DNA of 64,000 nucleotides from the NCBI GenBank assembly GCA_963739545.1, contig CAVUAT010000014.1, forward strand, positions 1 through 64,000. Reading direction: 5' to 3'. Below, piece after piece: positions 1 through 7,997 of the stretch. The stretch comes from CAVUAT01 sp963739545 (GTDB lineage Bacteria > Actinomycetota > Thermoleophilia > Solirubrobacterales > 70-9). Numbering within the stretch: position 1 is the first letter of the stretch; every line of letters starts with the position of its first letter. The notes beneath the pieces were generated by a model, which saw only the letters and a list, made by a program, of their open reading frames with translations, searched no databases and had not been told where the DNA came from. The position numbers were made by a program, and so were the translations under genes.

Positions 1-146
1 AGGATCCCGATCGTCGTCAGGACAGAGATGGCCGCCGCGGCGAAGAGGCCGTATCGGATCGCGTCTTCGCCCCGGCGGGGCCGGCGGACGCCGAGGGGCT
101 TGGCCCTCGGCGTCGCACCGGATACCGGGTGTGATGCTGATTCCAA
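1..146 (-). CDS. pstC: Phosphate ABC transporter permease PstC, N-terminal fragment
   Basis: The frame opens immediately after the pstS stop on the same strand and runs off the left edge of the window, so only about 48 residues are visible. They are a basic, Pro/Arg-rich N-terminus followed by the start of a hydrophobic helix (GLFAAAAISVLTTIGIL), as in PstC, the inner-membrane channel subunit of the high-affinity phosphate importer. The pstS-pstC order is the usual one. No ATG or GTG lies in frame here, so the start is probably the TTG directly abutting the pstS stop (146) or lies inside pstS. Identification rests on context plus a short hydrophobic segment. Confidence 0.6.
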   Translation of the reverse strand, partial: MESASHPVSGATPRAKPLGVRRPRRGEDAIRYGLFAAAAISVLTTIGI

Positions 147-1142
147 CTACTGCGTCTCCGTGCCGCCGGAGCCGCCACCGGAGACCGCGTCCAGCTTGGC
201 CGCGCTCTCCTCAGCCGCCTCGGCGGGCATCGGCACGATCAGCGCGTCGGTCGCGATCGTCTCGTAGTTGTCCTCGATGTACTGCAGGAACGCGAGGACC
301 TCGGGCTTCTCAGCCGCCGCGGCGCTCGGGTACATGAACAGCGGGCGAGACAAGACGTAGGACTCGTCCTGGATCGTCTCGGCGCTCGGGGCCACACAGC
401 CCTCGCCGGCATCGACCGAGACCAGGTTCAGCGCGTCCGCGTTCTGCTCGTAGTACGAGAACCCGAAGTAGCCGAGGCCGCCTTCGTCTCCTGAGACCGT
501 CTGGACGATCACGTTGTCGTCCTCTGACGGCTGGTAGTCCTCGCGGCTGACGCCCTCCTCACCGTTCACAGTCTCGGTGAAGAAGTCGAACGTCCCCGAG
601 TCGGTGCCGGGACCGGCCAGGCTCAGCTCGCCGTCCGGCAGCGCCTCGCCTGAATCGGCATCCTCGCCGAGCTCTGAGAGGTTGGCCACCGTCGAGCCCT
701 TGTTCCAAAGCTGCTTGAGCTGCTCGGTCGACAGGCAGGTGACCTCGAGCGCCGGGTTGGTGACGACGGCGATCCCGTCAGAGGCGACCTGCAGCTCCTC
801 GTAGGTGATGCCGTTCTTCTCGCAGAGGGCGATCTCTTCCTCCTCGATGGGACGCGAGGCGTCGGAGATGTCGGTCTCGCCGGCGCAGAACTTCTCGAAG
901 CCGCCGCCGGTGCCCGACTGCCCGACATTGATGCTCACATCGGGGTTCTCCTCGTTGAACAGCTCCGCCGCGCGCTGCGCGAACGGGAAGACCGTGCTGG
1001 AGCCGTCGATGTTGATCGTGCCGGAGACCTCTCCGCCACCACTGCCGCTGCCGCCGTCGTCGTCATCATCGTCGCCACAAGCAGCGACGCCGAGCGCGAG
1101 GACACCGGATGCAGCGGCTACGAGCCACCACTTGCTTGACAT
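147..1142 (-). CDS. pstS: Phosphate-binding lipoprotein PstS
   Basis: Extracellular phosphate-binding component of the Pst ABC importer, 331 aa. Residues 1-22 form a lipoprotein signal peptide ending in a lipobox (GVAAC, lipidated Cys22), followed by an Asp run and a Gly/Ser linker, then a PBP-like domain. The segments GSSTVFPFAQRAAELF and GQSGTGGGFEKF match the phosphate-binding loops of the PstS family, and the DISDASRPI stretch is also typical. The last residues are Gly/Ser-rich. A PHO-box-like direct repeat lies 85-102 nt upstream of the ATG in the same orientation, so phosphate-starvation control is likely. It is followed directly by pstC. Confidence 0.95.
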   Translation of the reverse strand: MSSKWWLVAAASGVLALGVAACGDDDDDDGGSGSGGGEVSGTINIDGSSTVFPFAQRAAELFNEENPDVSINVGQSGTGGGFEKFCAGETDISDASRPIEEEEIALCEKNGITYEELQVASDGIAVVTNPALEVTCLSTEQLKQLWNKGSTVANLSELGEDADSGEALPDGELSLAGPGTDSGTFDFFTETVNGEEGVSREDYQPSEDDNVIVQTVSGDEGGLGYFGFSYYEQNADALNLVSVDAGEGCVAPSAETIQDESYVLSRPLFMYPSAAAAEKPEVLAFLQYIEDNYETIATDALIVPMPAEAAEESAAKLDAVSGGGSGGTETQ

Positions 1143-1224
1143 TCAGTTACTCCCTTGTCTCGTTGATGAGAGGGCCGCACACTCGCAGCGGACAGGCAGG
1201 ATCTTGTTACGCGCCTGTGGCCGC

Positions 1225-1244
1225 GTTGTGAAAAGGATGTAAAC
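1225..1244 (-). promoter_or_regulatory. PHO-box-like direct repeat upstream of pstS
   Basis: Read on the minus strand the site is GTTTACA-TCCT-TTTCACA, two 7-bp units whose starts are 11 bp apart. This is the geometry of PhoB/PhoP boxes. It lies in the 120-bp gap before pstS and points toward it. The second unit, TTTCACA, recurs exactly in the site at 2826-2843. Confidence 0.6.
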
Positions 1245-1262
1245 GCGCCGGGTTCGGCCGGA

Positions 1263-1631
1263 TCAGGCCTCGGGCGAGAATCGGTACCCGATGCCCGTGT
1301 GGGTGTGGATGAAGCGTCGCCCTGGAAGCGCCCGTCCCAACTTCGTACGGAGGCGCCCTACATATACGTCCACCGAGCGGTCGCTCTTCTGGTAGGAGCG
1401 GTGCCAGACCCGGTCGTAGAGCTCCTCCCGGGTCATCACCCGCTCGGCGTTCTGAGCCAGCTCAGTCAGGAGCTGCAGCTCCCGCACGGTCAGGGTCAAG
1501 GGCCGACCGTCGACCAGGGCCGCGTGGTCCGCGGGGCGGATCTCGAGCCTCCCCGCGTAGACGGGGGCGAGGTCGGCGGCGATCAGGGCCGCTCCGTTCT
1601 CAGTCCGGCCGGAACCGTTGAGAGCTTCCAT
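1263..1631 (-). CDS. Stand-alone OmpR/PhoB-type winged-helix DNA-binding protein
   Basis: A 122-aa protein consisting almost only of a PhoB/OmpR effector domain: about 28 linker residues, then LEIRPADHAALVDGRPLTL, the recognition-helix region DRSVDVYVGRLRTKLG and the C-terminal hairpin HTHTGIGYRF. No receiver domain is encoded upstream in any frame, so it cannot be a conventional phosphorylated response regulator. Its position beside pstS and a three-unit PHO-box-like array just upstream suggest a PhoP/PhoB-like role in phosphate control. It may act constitutively or heterodimerise with the full-length regulator encoded at 1932-2747, which it closely resembles in the DNA-binding part. That role is inference. 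Confidence 0.8.
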   Translation of the reverse strand: MEALNGSGRTENGAALIAADLAPVYAGRLEIRPADHAALVDGRPLTLTVRELQLLTELAQNAERVMTREELYDRVWHRSYQKSDRSVDVYVGRLRTKLGRALPGRRFIHTHTGIGYRFSPEA

Positions 1632-1665
1632 CGCTCGGCAGCTTCTCGGCTGCGGCGCGGCAAGG

Positions 1666-1705
1666 CGTTACGTTCGAGTGAACTTCCGGTAATCGGAATG
1701 TGAAT
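1666..1705 (-). promoter_or_regulatory. PHO-box-like array upstream of the winged-helix gene
   Basis: On the minus strand the sequence reads ATTCACA-TTCC-GATTACC-GGAA-GTTCACT-CGAA-CGTAACG. Three to four GTTCACC-like heptamers start exactly 11 bp apart. The array ends 35 nt before the ATG at 1631 and overlaps the 3' end of the small zinc-ribbon frame. It is the longest of the three periodic sites in this region. Confidence 0.55.
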
Positions 1706-1847
1706 AGCGCCCCCGCCGCGTGCGCGGCCGGCGCTCGTAAGTCGCACAGCGGCTGTGGGCGTAGGTGCCGGGCCAGGCACGAACGAGGTCGGCTTCGCCG
1801 CCGATCCGCTCGCCGCACACCGGGCATCGCTGCTGTTCTGGGCTCAT
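1668..1847 (-). CDS. Small zinc-ribbon-like protein
   Basis: A 59-aa frame starting at ATG 1847. It carries CPVCGERI near the N-terminus and a later HSRC, a CxxC...HxxC arrangement that could bind one zinc ion, followed by an Arg-rich tail. The family is not recognised. No good ribosome-binding site is visible, and its 3' end overlaps the PHO-box-like array, so it may be short-lived or not translated. The Cys/His pattern and high third-position GC are the main support. Confidence 0.4.
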   Translation of the reverse strand: MSPEQQRCPVCGERIGGEADLVRAWPGTYAHSRCATYERRPRTRRGRYSHSDYRKFTRT

Positions 1848-1931
1848 GTCCGCGACATTAGGCGCGCGAACCCGGATTCCTGTTGCCCGGTTGTGAACTC
1901 CCGGCACCGGGTGCCCGTTCCGTGACTCAGG

Positions 1932-2747
1932 TCACTCGGGGCGCAAAGCGGCGACGACGGGTGCGTCAGCCGGGTGCTCGAGCTCCGCTGCGGCGGTGAC
2001 GACGTCCTCCGGGACCCCTGTGCCCTCGCCGGTGTCCCCGATCGTCTCGGGGTCGAAGCGGTAGCCGATTCCGAAGTGCGTGTGGATGTAGAGCCAGTTG
2101 GCCGAGTGGCGCTGCAGCTTTTGGCGCAGCTTTCGCACGAACACGTCGACCGAGCGGTCGCCGTGGGCCATCGCGTAGCCCCAGACCTTCTGATAGATGT
2201 CCTCGCGCTCGATCACCTGGCCGTGGGCGTCGGCGAGCAGCTGCAGCAGCTCGAACTCCCGGCGCGTGAGGCCGATGCTCTGGCCGCTGACGAAAGCCTG
2301 GTATTGGTCGGCGCGGATCTCGAGCTCGCCGGCGACCATCGGGCCGACGTCATCGCTGCGCGTCGCGCGGCGGCGGCGCCGCACGACCGCCTCGACGCGA
2401 GCCATGACTTCCTCGGGGTGACACGGCTTGCCGATCCAGTCGTCGGCTCCGAGCCGCAGGCCGCGGACGCGCTGTGCGACCGTCGACTGGCCCGAGGTGA
2501 CGAGCACGCCCAGCCCCGGCACCGAACCGCAGACGCGCTCCAGGAACTCCCAGCCCGGAGGGCCGAGCAGCGCGATGTCGACGACGAGCGCGTTCAGCTT
2601 CATCGCCACCAGCTCCTCCACCGGAACGCTGCTCGAGAGCACGCGGTATTCCCACCCGGCGCCGTCGAGGCGCTTCGAGAGGACTGTGAGGAAGGAACTG
2701 TCGGTGTCGATCACCGCCAGCCTGATGGTTCCGGGTTGGTTGGTCAT
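1932..2747 (-). CDS. OmpR/PhoB-family response regulator
   Basis: A 271-aa two-domain regulator. The start is ATG 2747, preceded by AAGGGG. Receiver domain: acidic residue Asp14, phosphoacceptor Asp57 (LVVDIALLGPPGWEFL), Thr84/Ser85 and Lys107 (GKP) are all in place. DNA-binding winged helix from about residue 140: GQSIGLTRREFELLQLLAD, then DRSVDVFVRKLRQKLQ and HTHFGIGYRF. A 35-residue Glu/Ala-rich tail follows. No histidine kinase lies beside it. Given the adjacent pst genes and PHO-box-like sites, a PhoP/PhoB-type role in phosphate response is the likeliest reading, but other OmpR-class functions cannot be excluded. Confidence 0.88.
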   Translation of the reverse strand: MTNQPGTIRLAVIDTDSSFLTVLSKRLDGAGWEYRVLSSSVPVEELVAMKLNALVVDIALLGPPGWEFLERVCGSVPGLGVLVTSGQSTVAQRVRGLRLGADDWIGKPCHPEEVMARVEAVVRRRRRATRSDDVGPMVAGELEIRADQYQAFVSGQSIGLTRREFELLQLLADAHGQVIEREDIYQKVWGYAMAHGDRSVDVFVRKLRQKLQRHSANWLYIHTHFGIGYRFDPETIGDTGEGTGVPEDVVTAAAELEHPADAPVVAALRPE

Positions 2748-2825
2748 CCGTTTGCCCCTTGGGAGTTCTCCCGTGCAGCGGATCATAGGGAGGGCGACGG
2801 CGCTGCAAGTGGGTGGCATCGCTGC

Positions 2826-2843
2826 GTTCACCGGTTTTTCACA
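2826..2843 (+). promoter_or_regulatory. PHO-box-like direct repeat in divergent region
   Basis: Plus-strand GTTCACC-GGTT-TTTCACA, with 11-bp unit spacing. It lies in the 300-bp gap between the response-regulator gene (minus) and the cation exporter gene (plus). A weaker pair, TGTATCC-GGAT-CTTCACA, follows at about 2882-2899. The rest of this gap shows no gene. Confidence 0.5.
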
Positions 2844-3050
2844 AGCACAGAGCGGGTTTTTGCCGCCTGGGGCCCGGCGGGTGTATCCGGATCTTCACAC
2901 CGGACGGCGGGCGCCGGGCCATGCTCCTCGAGCACGAGATTCCTCTCTCGTCAGCGCGCGCGGCCCTCCCTGCCCCGGGTCGCGCGCATCTCTCCGGCAG
3001 CGGCACCTTCCGGCCCTTGAGGCCGGGGGGTGCCACGCCATACTTGAGAC

Positions 3051-3989
3051 GTGGCTCACGACCATCCGCACGACCACGGGCCCGGCCACTCGCACGCGAT
3101 ATCGGCGGACGCCGACGCGAAGCGGCTCGGCGCGGCGCTCGCGCTGATCCTCGTCTTCATGACCGGCGAGGTGGCGGCCGGCATCGTCGCCGACTCGCTG
3201 GCCCTGCTCTCCGATGCGGCGCACATGCTCACCGACGCCGTCGCGATCGCGCTCGCACTCGTCGCGCTGCGCCTTGCCGAACGTCCCGCGAGCGGCAGCT
3301 TCACCTACGGCCTGCGCCGGGCCGAGATCCTTTCGGCCGCCATCAACGGTGTCACGCTGCTGCTGCTCGGCGGCCTCATCATCGTTGAGGGAGTGCGCCG
3401 CCTGATCGACCCGCCCGAGGTCGAGGGCGCCTTGGTCCTGATCGTCGCGCTGATCGGCATCCCGGTGAACCTGCTGGTGCTGCGGCTGATCGCCAGCGCC
3501 GAGCGACGCAGCCTTAACGTCGAAGGGGCCTACCAGCACATCCTCACCGACCTGTTCGCGTTCGTCGCGACGGCCATAGCGGGCGCGCTGATCCTGACCG
3601 TCGGCTTCGAGCGCGCCGACGGGATCGCCTCCCTGCTGGTCGCGGCGACGATGCTCTGGGCGTCCTACGGGCTGCTTCGAGACTCGGGCCGCGTCTTCAT
3701 GGAGGCCGCGCCGGCCGGGCTCGACCCCGGCGACGTCGGGCGCGCGCTCGCCGGCGAGCCCGGCGTGGTCGAGGTCCACGACCTCCACGTCTGGGAGGTG
3801 ACGACGGGCATGCCCGCGGTCTCGGCCCACATGATCGTCGCCAGGGGCGAGGATTCCGAGCAGGTCCGCTTCCGCGCCGCGTGCCTGCTCGAGGACCGAT
3901 TCGGCGTCGACCACTCGACGCTCCAGGTCGAGCAGGAGCTCGACGAGCACGAGCTGCTGCGGATCGAGACGCCGGAGACCGGCGGCTAG
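3051..3989 (+). CDS. Cation diffusion facilitator (Zn/Co/Cd exporter, CzcD-like)
   Basis: A 312-aa proton/metal antiporter starting at GTG 3051. The N-terminus is His-rich (HDHPHDHGPGHSHA), a cytosolic metal-capturing segment. Six membrane helices follow, with the paired DxxxD-type metal sites of the family (DSLALLSDAAHML with LTDAV in helix II, and HILTDLFAF in helix V). A C-terminal cytosolic domain contains VHDLHVWEV and HSTLQVE. It should export zinc or a similar divalent cation. Its TAG stop sits in the CTAG shared with the convergent uppP gene. Confidence 0.92.
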   Translation: MAHDHPHDHGPGHSHAISADADAKRLGAALALILVFMTGEVAAGIVADSLALLSDAAHMLTDAVAIALALVALRLAERPASGSFTYGLRRAEILSAAINGVTLLLLGGLIIVEGVRRLIDPPEVEGALVLIVALIGIPVNLLVLRLIASAERRSLNVEGAYQHILTDLFAFVATAIAGALILTVGFERADGIASLLVAATMLWASYGLLRDSGRVFMEAAPAGLDPGDVGRALAGEPGVVEVHDLHVWEVTTGMPAVSAHMIVARGEDSEQVRFRAACLLEDRFGVDHSTLQVEQELDEHELLRIETPETGG

Positions 3990-4828
3990 AACGTCGCTTC
4001 GCGAACGCCGGTCGCGATCAGCAACAGCAGCCCGATCCCGATCACGACGCGGTAGATGACGAATACGTCGTAGTTGTGCGTCGCCACGAACTTGAGCAGC
4101 CCGGCGATCGCCACGTACCCCGAGATCGCCGAGGCGATGATTCCGGCAACCAGGGGCGCCGCGACGTCGTCGGGCAGCCCGTCGGCGATCGCGCCGTAGG
4201 CCTTGACGACGACCGCGCCCGCCGTCACCGGGACGAGCATCAGGAACGAGATCCGTGCCGCGCCGTCGCGGTCGATGCCCATGAACCGGGCTGTCGTGAT
4301 CGTGATCCCCGAGCGCGAGGTGCCCGGCGAGAGCGCGAGCGACTGTGCCACCCCGAGGATCAGTCCCTGCTTGAGGCTGATCTCCCCGACCGCCTCGTCC
4401 TGTGGGCGGCGGTCGGCGATTCCGAGCAGCAGGCCGAACACGATCAGGGCGATCGCGATCATCCACGGCTCGCCCAGGTTGTCGTCGATCCAGTCCTCAC
4501 CCACTCCGCCGACAATCACCGCCGGGATGGTCGCCACGACCACCACCCAAGCGAGGCGCTCGTCCACAGTCTCGATCGAGCGCCTGCTGAGCGTGCGGAA
4601 CCAGCCGACGAACATGCGTCCGAGGTCGGAGCGGAAGTACGAGACCACGGCGGCGAGCGTCCCGATGTGAAGCGCCACGTCGAAGGTTTTGTTGAACTCG
4701 TCGTTCTCCTGCAGGAACGTGTAGTCCTGAAGCCAGGGGACAAGGATCAGGTGCCCCGACGAGGAGATCGGAAGGAACTCCGTGAAGCCCTGGACGATCC
4801 CGAGCAGGATTGCTTCCCAGACAGACAT
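3986..4828 (-). CDS. uppP: Undecaprenyl-diphosphatase UppP (BacA)
   Basis: A 280-aa polytopic membrane enzyme that dephosphorylates undecaprenyl pyrophosphate to recycle the lipid carrier for peptidoglycan; it confers bacitracin tolerance. The N-terminal signature QGFTEFLPISSSGHL and the second motif SPGTSRSGITIT, with its catalytic Glu/Arg/His set, are intact, and the length is normal for the family. It converges with the CDF gene; the two genes share the four bases CTAG, which give TAG stops on both strands. The start is ATG 4828. Confidence 0.95.
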   Translation of the reverse strand: MSVWEAILLGIVQGFTEFLPISSSGHLILVPWLQDYTFLQENDEFNKTFDVALHIGTLAAVVSYFRSDLGRMFVGWFRTLSRRSIETVDERLAWVVVVATIPAVIVGGVGEDWIDDNLGEPWMIAIALIVFGLLLGIADRRPQDEAVGEISLKQGLILGVAQSLALSPGTSRSGITITTARFMGIDRDGAARISFLMLVPVTAGAVVVKAYGAIADGLPDDVAAPLVAGIIASAISGYVAIAGLLKFVATHNYDVFVIYRVVIGIGLLLLIATGVREATF

Positions 4829-4866
4829 GCGGGGGCGATCCTAGGGGTGCGATAAGTTCTAAGCCG

Positions 4867-5112
4867 ATGTCCCGACGGCTTGCAACCTCATTCAGCCTCG
4901 GCCTCGCGGCGCTGCTCGCGCTCGCCCCGTCGGCGATGGCCGCAGACGGCGAGGGCACCTACGGACGCACCGATGACATGGTCATCACCATCGCCGCCTT
5001 CATCGTGATGGCGTTCTTCGCGGCCTTCGTGATCGGCATGTCACTCCTGCAGAACCGGCTCGACAGCCGCAAGGAGCGCCGCAAGCAGGATCTCGACCGG
5101 CTCGGGAACTAG
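4867..5112 (+). CDS. Small exported or membrane protein of unknown function
   Basis: An 81-aa protein from ATG 4867. It has a signal-peptide-like N-terminus (SFSLGLAALLALAPSAMAA), a short polar loop, one clear membrane helix (MVITIAAFIVMAFFAAFVIG) and a short basic tail (SRKERRKQDLDRLG). No family is recognised. It is transcribed divergently from uppP and lies 21 nt before the M23 peptidase gene, so an envelope role or co-expression with that peptidase is plausible. Confidence 0.65.
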   Translation: MSRRLATSFSLGLAALLALAPSAMAADGEGTYGRTDDMVITIAAFIVMAFFAAFVIGMSLLQNRLDSRKERRKQDLDRLGN

Positions 5113-5133
5113 CCTCGCCGGCCGAGACCCGGT

Positions 5134-5832
5134 GTGATGAAGCCCGAAGGGGAAGAACGGAACACGGCCCCCGGTCCGCCCGAGGCCGGCCTTGGAGTGC
5201 CCACCATGAAGGCCGGGCTCGCGCTCGTGGGCGTGATCGCGGTTGCAGCCGCGGCGGGCTCGCTGCTCGGGCTGCCGGTCCCCGCCCTCGACGGCAGCTC
5301 CGGCTCGAGCTCCGGCCTCGGCGCCGCGGACGCCGCCTCTCTGGCCCTCCTCGACGGCGGGACTTCCGCCGGCCTGACAGGCGGCCCCTACCACCCTGTC
5401 GCGGGCGAGATGGGCTACGGGGAGGCTGCGGCCAAGTTCGGCGCGTCCCGCTACGGGCGCAGGCACGAGGGCCAGGACGTCTTCTCGAAGCCGGGCACCC
5501 CGCTCGTCGCCGTGCGCGACGGCGTCGTCGTCGACGGCGCGACCGAGAACGGTCGCCACTCGGGCGGCCGAGGCAACTACATCGTCGTCTACAGCCAACT
5601 TGACGACCGCAGCTACGTCTACCTGCACATGCTGAAGCCAGCCCTCGCCGCGACGGGCGACGCGGTCAAGGCCGGCCAGCCGCTGGGCCAGGTCGGCTGT
5701 ACGGGCTCGTGCGACGGCCCCCACCTGCACTTCGAGGTCAGAAACGGCCGCGCCGCCTTCGCGTCCGAGGCGAAGGCCGTCGACCCCCTGCCACTGCTCA
5801 AGCAGTGGCCGCAGGTCCCCGCGCCGAGCTAG
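5134..5832 (+). CDS. M23 (LytM-type) metallopeptidase
   Basis: A 232-aa membrane-anchored peptidase (GTG 5134, or ATG 5137). One hydrophobic helix at residues 27-47 is followed by a Ser/Gly-rich linker and a LytM domain with all zinc ligands and catalytic histidines visible: RRHEGQD (His111, Asp115), YLHM (His165) and PHLHFEV (His197, His199). Proteins of this family cleave peptide cross-bridges in peptidoglycan or activate amidases. The active site is complete, so a catalytic rather than scaffold role is likely. Confidence 0.88.
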   Translation: MMKPEGEERNTAPGPPEAGLGVPTMKAGLALVGVIAVAAAAGSLLGLPVPALDGSSGSSSGLGAADAASLALLDGGTSAGLTGGPYHPVAGEMGYGEAAAKFGASRYGRRHEGQDVFSKPGTPLVAVRDGVVVDGATENGRHSGGRGNYIVVYSQLDDRSYVYLHMLKPALAATGDAVKAGQPLGQVGCTGSCDGPHLHFEVRNGRAAFASEAKAVDPLPLLKQWPQVPAPS

Positions 5833-5882
5833 CCCGAGCCGGCCCAACAGCGAGGGGCTCGACCGACATAGGATCGGCGTCG

Positions 5883-6671
5883 ATGGCCAAGGTCAGCTAC
5901 GAGCGCGTGGGCGCCGCCGCGGTGCTCACCATCGAGCGCCCCGAGCGACGCAATGCCGTCGACCCCGAGACCGCCGACGAGCTGCTCGACCGCTACCGCT
6001 CGTTCGAGGCCGACGACGACGCGCGCGTGCTCGTCCTCACCGGGTCCGGCGACGAGGCCTTCTGCGCCGGCGCCGACCTGAAGTCGATGTCCGCAGCGGG
6101 TGAGGATCCCGAGATCGCCGCCGAATGGCTGCGCGCGCGGCCCGACGGCCCGCTCGGCTTCACGCGGCTGACGGCCTCGAAGCCGACGATCGCCGCGATC
6201 TCCGGGTGGTGCCTGGCGGGCGGCCTCGAGCTCGCCCTCTGGTGCGACCTGCGCGTCGGCACCGAGAGCGCCAAGCTCGGCTTCCCCGAGCGCCGCTGGG
6301 GCGTCCCCCTGATCGACGGCGGCACCCAGCGCCTCCCCCGCATCGTCGGCATGGGCCGCGGGCTCGACATGATCCTGAGCGGGCGCATCGTCGAAGCCGA
6401 CGAGGCCCTGGCGATGGGCCTGCTGACCGAGAAGGTCGCATCCGGCGCCCACCTCGACCGCGCCCTCGAGATGGCCGACGGCCTAGCCGCCTTCCCCCAG
6501 CAGACGATGCTCGCCGACCGCCGCTCGGCGATCGAGGGCTTCGCCCTCCCCCTCCCCGAGGCCCTCGCCCTCGAGGCGAAGATCGGCGGCGAGGCCGCGG
6601 CATCGGGAGTCGCCGGAGCGGCGCGATTTGCGTCGGGCGAGGGGCGCGGAGGGAAGGGCGCGGGACTCTAG
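5883..6671 (+). CDS. Enoyl-CoA hydratase/isomerase (crotonase) family protein
   Basis: A 262-aa crotonase-fold enzyme, start ATG 5883. CoA-binding and oxyanion-hole segments are visible: FCAGADLKSMS and SGWCLAGGLELALWCDLRV. The FPERRWGVPLIDGGTQRLPR stretch carries the first catalytic-Glu region. It probably hydrates 2-enoyl-CoA in fatty-acid or amino-acid catabolism; the exact substrate cannot be read. The C-terminal 15 residues are Gly/Ala-rich. Its TAG stop lies in a CTAG that also supplies a stop to a small minus-strand frame. Confidence 0.88.
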   Translation: MAKVSYERVGAAAVLTIERPERRNAVDPETADELLDRYRSFEADDDARVLVLTGSGDEAFCAGADLKSMSAAGEDPEIAAEWLRARPDGPLGFTRLTASKPTIAAISGWCLAGGLELALWCDLRVGTESAKLGFPERRWGVPLIDGGTQRLPRIVGMGRGLDMILSGRIVEADEALAMGLLTEKVASGAHLDRALEMADGLAAFPQQTMLADRRSAIEGFALPLPEALALEAKIGGEAAASGVAGAARFASGEGRGGKGAGL

Positions 6672-6826
6672 GCGACCAGGGCCCGGGCGCCCAGGAGCTG
6701 CCGCGCGACCGCCTGCAGGGTGTCAGCCACGTGCTTCGGCTCGTAGCGGACCTGGTGGTGAGTGAACCGGAGCAGATTGCTGGCGAGAAATGAGCCTCCA
6801 GAGTCCATCGGGAGGCTTGCGACCAT
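6668..6826 (-). CDS. Small unassigned frame (52 aa), possibly a gene remnant
   Basis: This frame starts at ATG 6826 and stops in the same CTAG as the convergent crotonase gene. It contains LLRFTHHQVRYEPKHVADTL and a hydrophobic C-terminus. The frame stays open upstream to about 6857 without another start, which suggests a truncated 3' end of a longer gene. No family is recognised. It is otherwise the only content of the 206-bp gap between the crotonase and HD-domain genes. Confidence 0.3.
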   Translation of the reverse strand: MVASLPMDSGGSFLASNLLRFTHHQVRYEPKHVADTLQAVARQLLGARALVA

Positions 6827-6877
6827 TCGCCCGTGCCATTGCCCGGGTAAGTGGTCAGAAGCTCACGATTCGCCCCC

Positions 6878-7756
6878 CTAGATGCGGAAGGACGGGAGTA
6901 GGCGCTTCTCTGTTTCGCCAGCGACTTCGGCGATCACCTCTACGTGGCCTTCGAGTGGGGTGCCTCGGATCTTCGTGGCCAGGAGGTCGTCGACCTGGAA
7001 GATGCCGGCGGAGTTGTTCATCTCGATCTCGATCTTGACCGGGCGTTCGTCGCCGGCCTCGATCTCGACGTTGTCGATAGCCGCGGCGGAGAGCGCGTGG
7101 ATGCCGAACTGGCCCGCCTCGAAGGGGATGCGCGAACGGCCCTGGGCCATGTCAAGGGCGTCGGCGACGCGGACGACGCCGCCCTCGACGGTGTAGGGCT
7201 CGCCGCGGCGGCGGTGGCCGATGACGCAGTGCAGGATCTCGGAGATCACGACGGTGCGCTCGGGCTCCTTGTAGATGCCGTCGAGGAGCTTGTCGAGGCG
7301 GTCGGCGACCATGAACAGGCTGTAGGCCTCGTGGTCGGCGCGGTGAATCGACATGCCGACGTCGTGAAGCAGTGCGCCACCGGCGACCACGACCTCGGCG
7401 TCGCGCTGCTTCATCCCGTGATCGGCGACCATCGCGGGCTCGATCCCGCCCTTGGCGAGCAGCCGCAGGACCCGCAGCGCGATATTGAGCACCACTTGGA
7501 CGTGGACCCAGGAATGGTCCGACATCTCCAGGCGCTGGGATGTGACCTGGGCCATGTACCACCAGGCGCCCACCCGCTTGTCGGAGTTGACGGCCTCGAG
7601 GAATTTCTCGAGCTTGCGGTTGCCGCGGGTCGGAGCGTGGACGTTGGCCTCGGCGACCGCCTCGGCGGGCGATCGCCGCCGCGGGTCGGGCCCGGCGTCG
7701 ACGGGGAAGGTGTCATCGGGCTCGTCGCCCTTCGGCTTGTTGCGGTCGTCGGCCAT
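6878..7756 (-). CDS. HD-domain metal-dependent phosphohydrolase
   Basis: A 292-aa cytosolic protein from ATG 7756, with a charged, probably disordered first 50 residues. The HD core follows: HSWVHVQVV (first His), LLHDVGMSIHRADHEAY (the HD pair), and a later DALDMAQGR. Many HD proteins hydrolyse phosphomonoesters or nucleotides; the substrate is not evident here. The C-terminal 90 residues (VEIEAGDERPVKIEIEM onward) resemble a small alpha/beta accessory domain. It lies alone, with no clear operon partner. Confidence 0.8.
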   Translation of the reverse strand: MADDRNKPKGDEPDDTFPVDAGPDPRRRSPAEAVAEANVHAPTRGNRKLEKFLEAVNSDKRVGAWWYMAQVTSQRLEMSDHSWVHVQVVLNIALRVLRLLAKGGIEPAMVADHGMKQRDAEVVVAGGALLHDVGMSIHRADHEAYSLFMVADRLDKLLDGIYKEPERTVVISEILHCVIGHRRRGEPYTVEGGVVRVADALDMAQGRSRIPFEAGQFGIHALSAAAIDNVEIEAGDERPVKIEIEMNNSAGIFQVDDLLATKIRGTPLEGHVEVIAEVAGETEKRLLPSFRI

Positions 7757-7862
7757 GCGCCGATGATCATCCCGGTTTCCGACCGGCGCCGAGATTACCT
7801 TGCGCGCGGTGGCCGCCACGGGGAGAAGCTCGCTGCGCGCCTGTCCGCACACCGGCATCGCC

Positions 7863-7997
7863 ATGCCCGAGTGCTCGTGCACGCCGTGCCTCCAGGCCCA
7901 GCTTCGCGAGCACATGCCGTCGCTGCTGGCGAAGCCGCGCCCAATCGGCGAGGCGCCGGCGGTCACACCTCCGTCGGCGGATCACCGGGCCGCCTGA
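7863..7997 (+). CDS. Possible 44-aa Cys-rich microprotein
   Basis: A short frame from ATG 7863 beginning MPECSCTPCLQAQLREHM. Four of its first codons bring a CxCxxC cluster that could bind a metal, and its third codon positions are almost all G or C. No ribosome-binding site is visible, and its last 35 bases run antisense into the EamA gene. It is recorded because it fills the gap at 7757-7962; it may be a chance frame. Confidence 0.22.
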   Translation: MPECSCTPCLQAQLREHMPSLLAKPRPIGEAPAVTPPSADHRAA

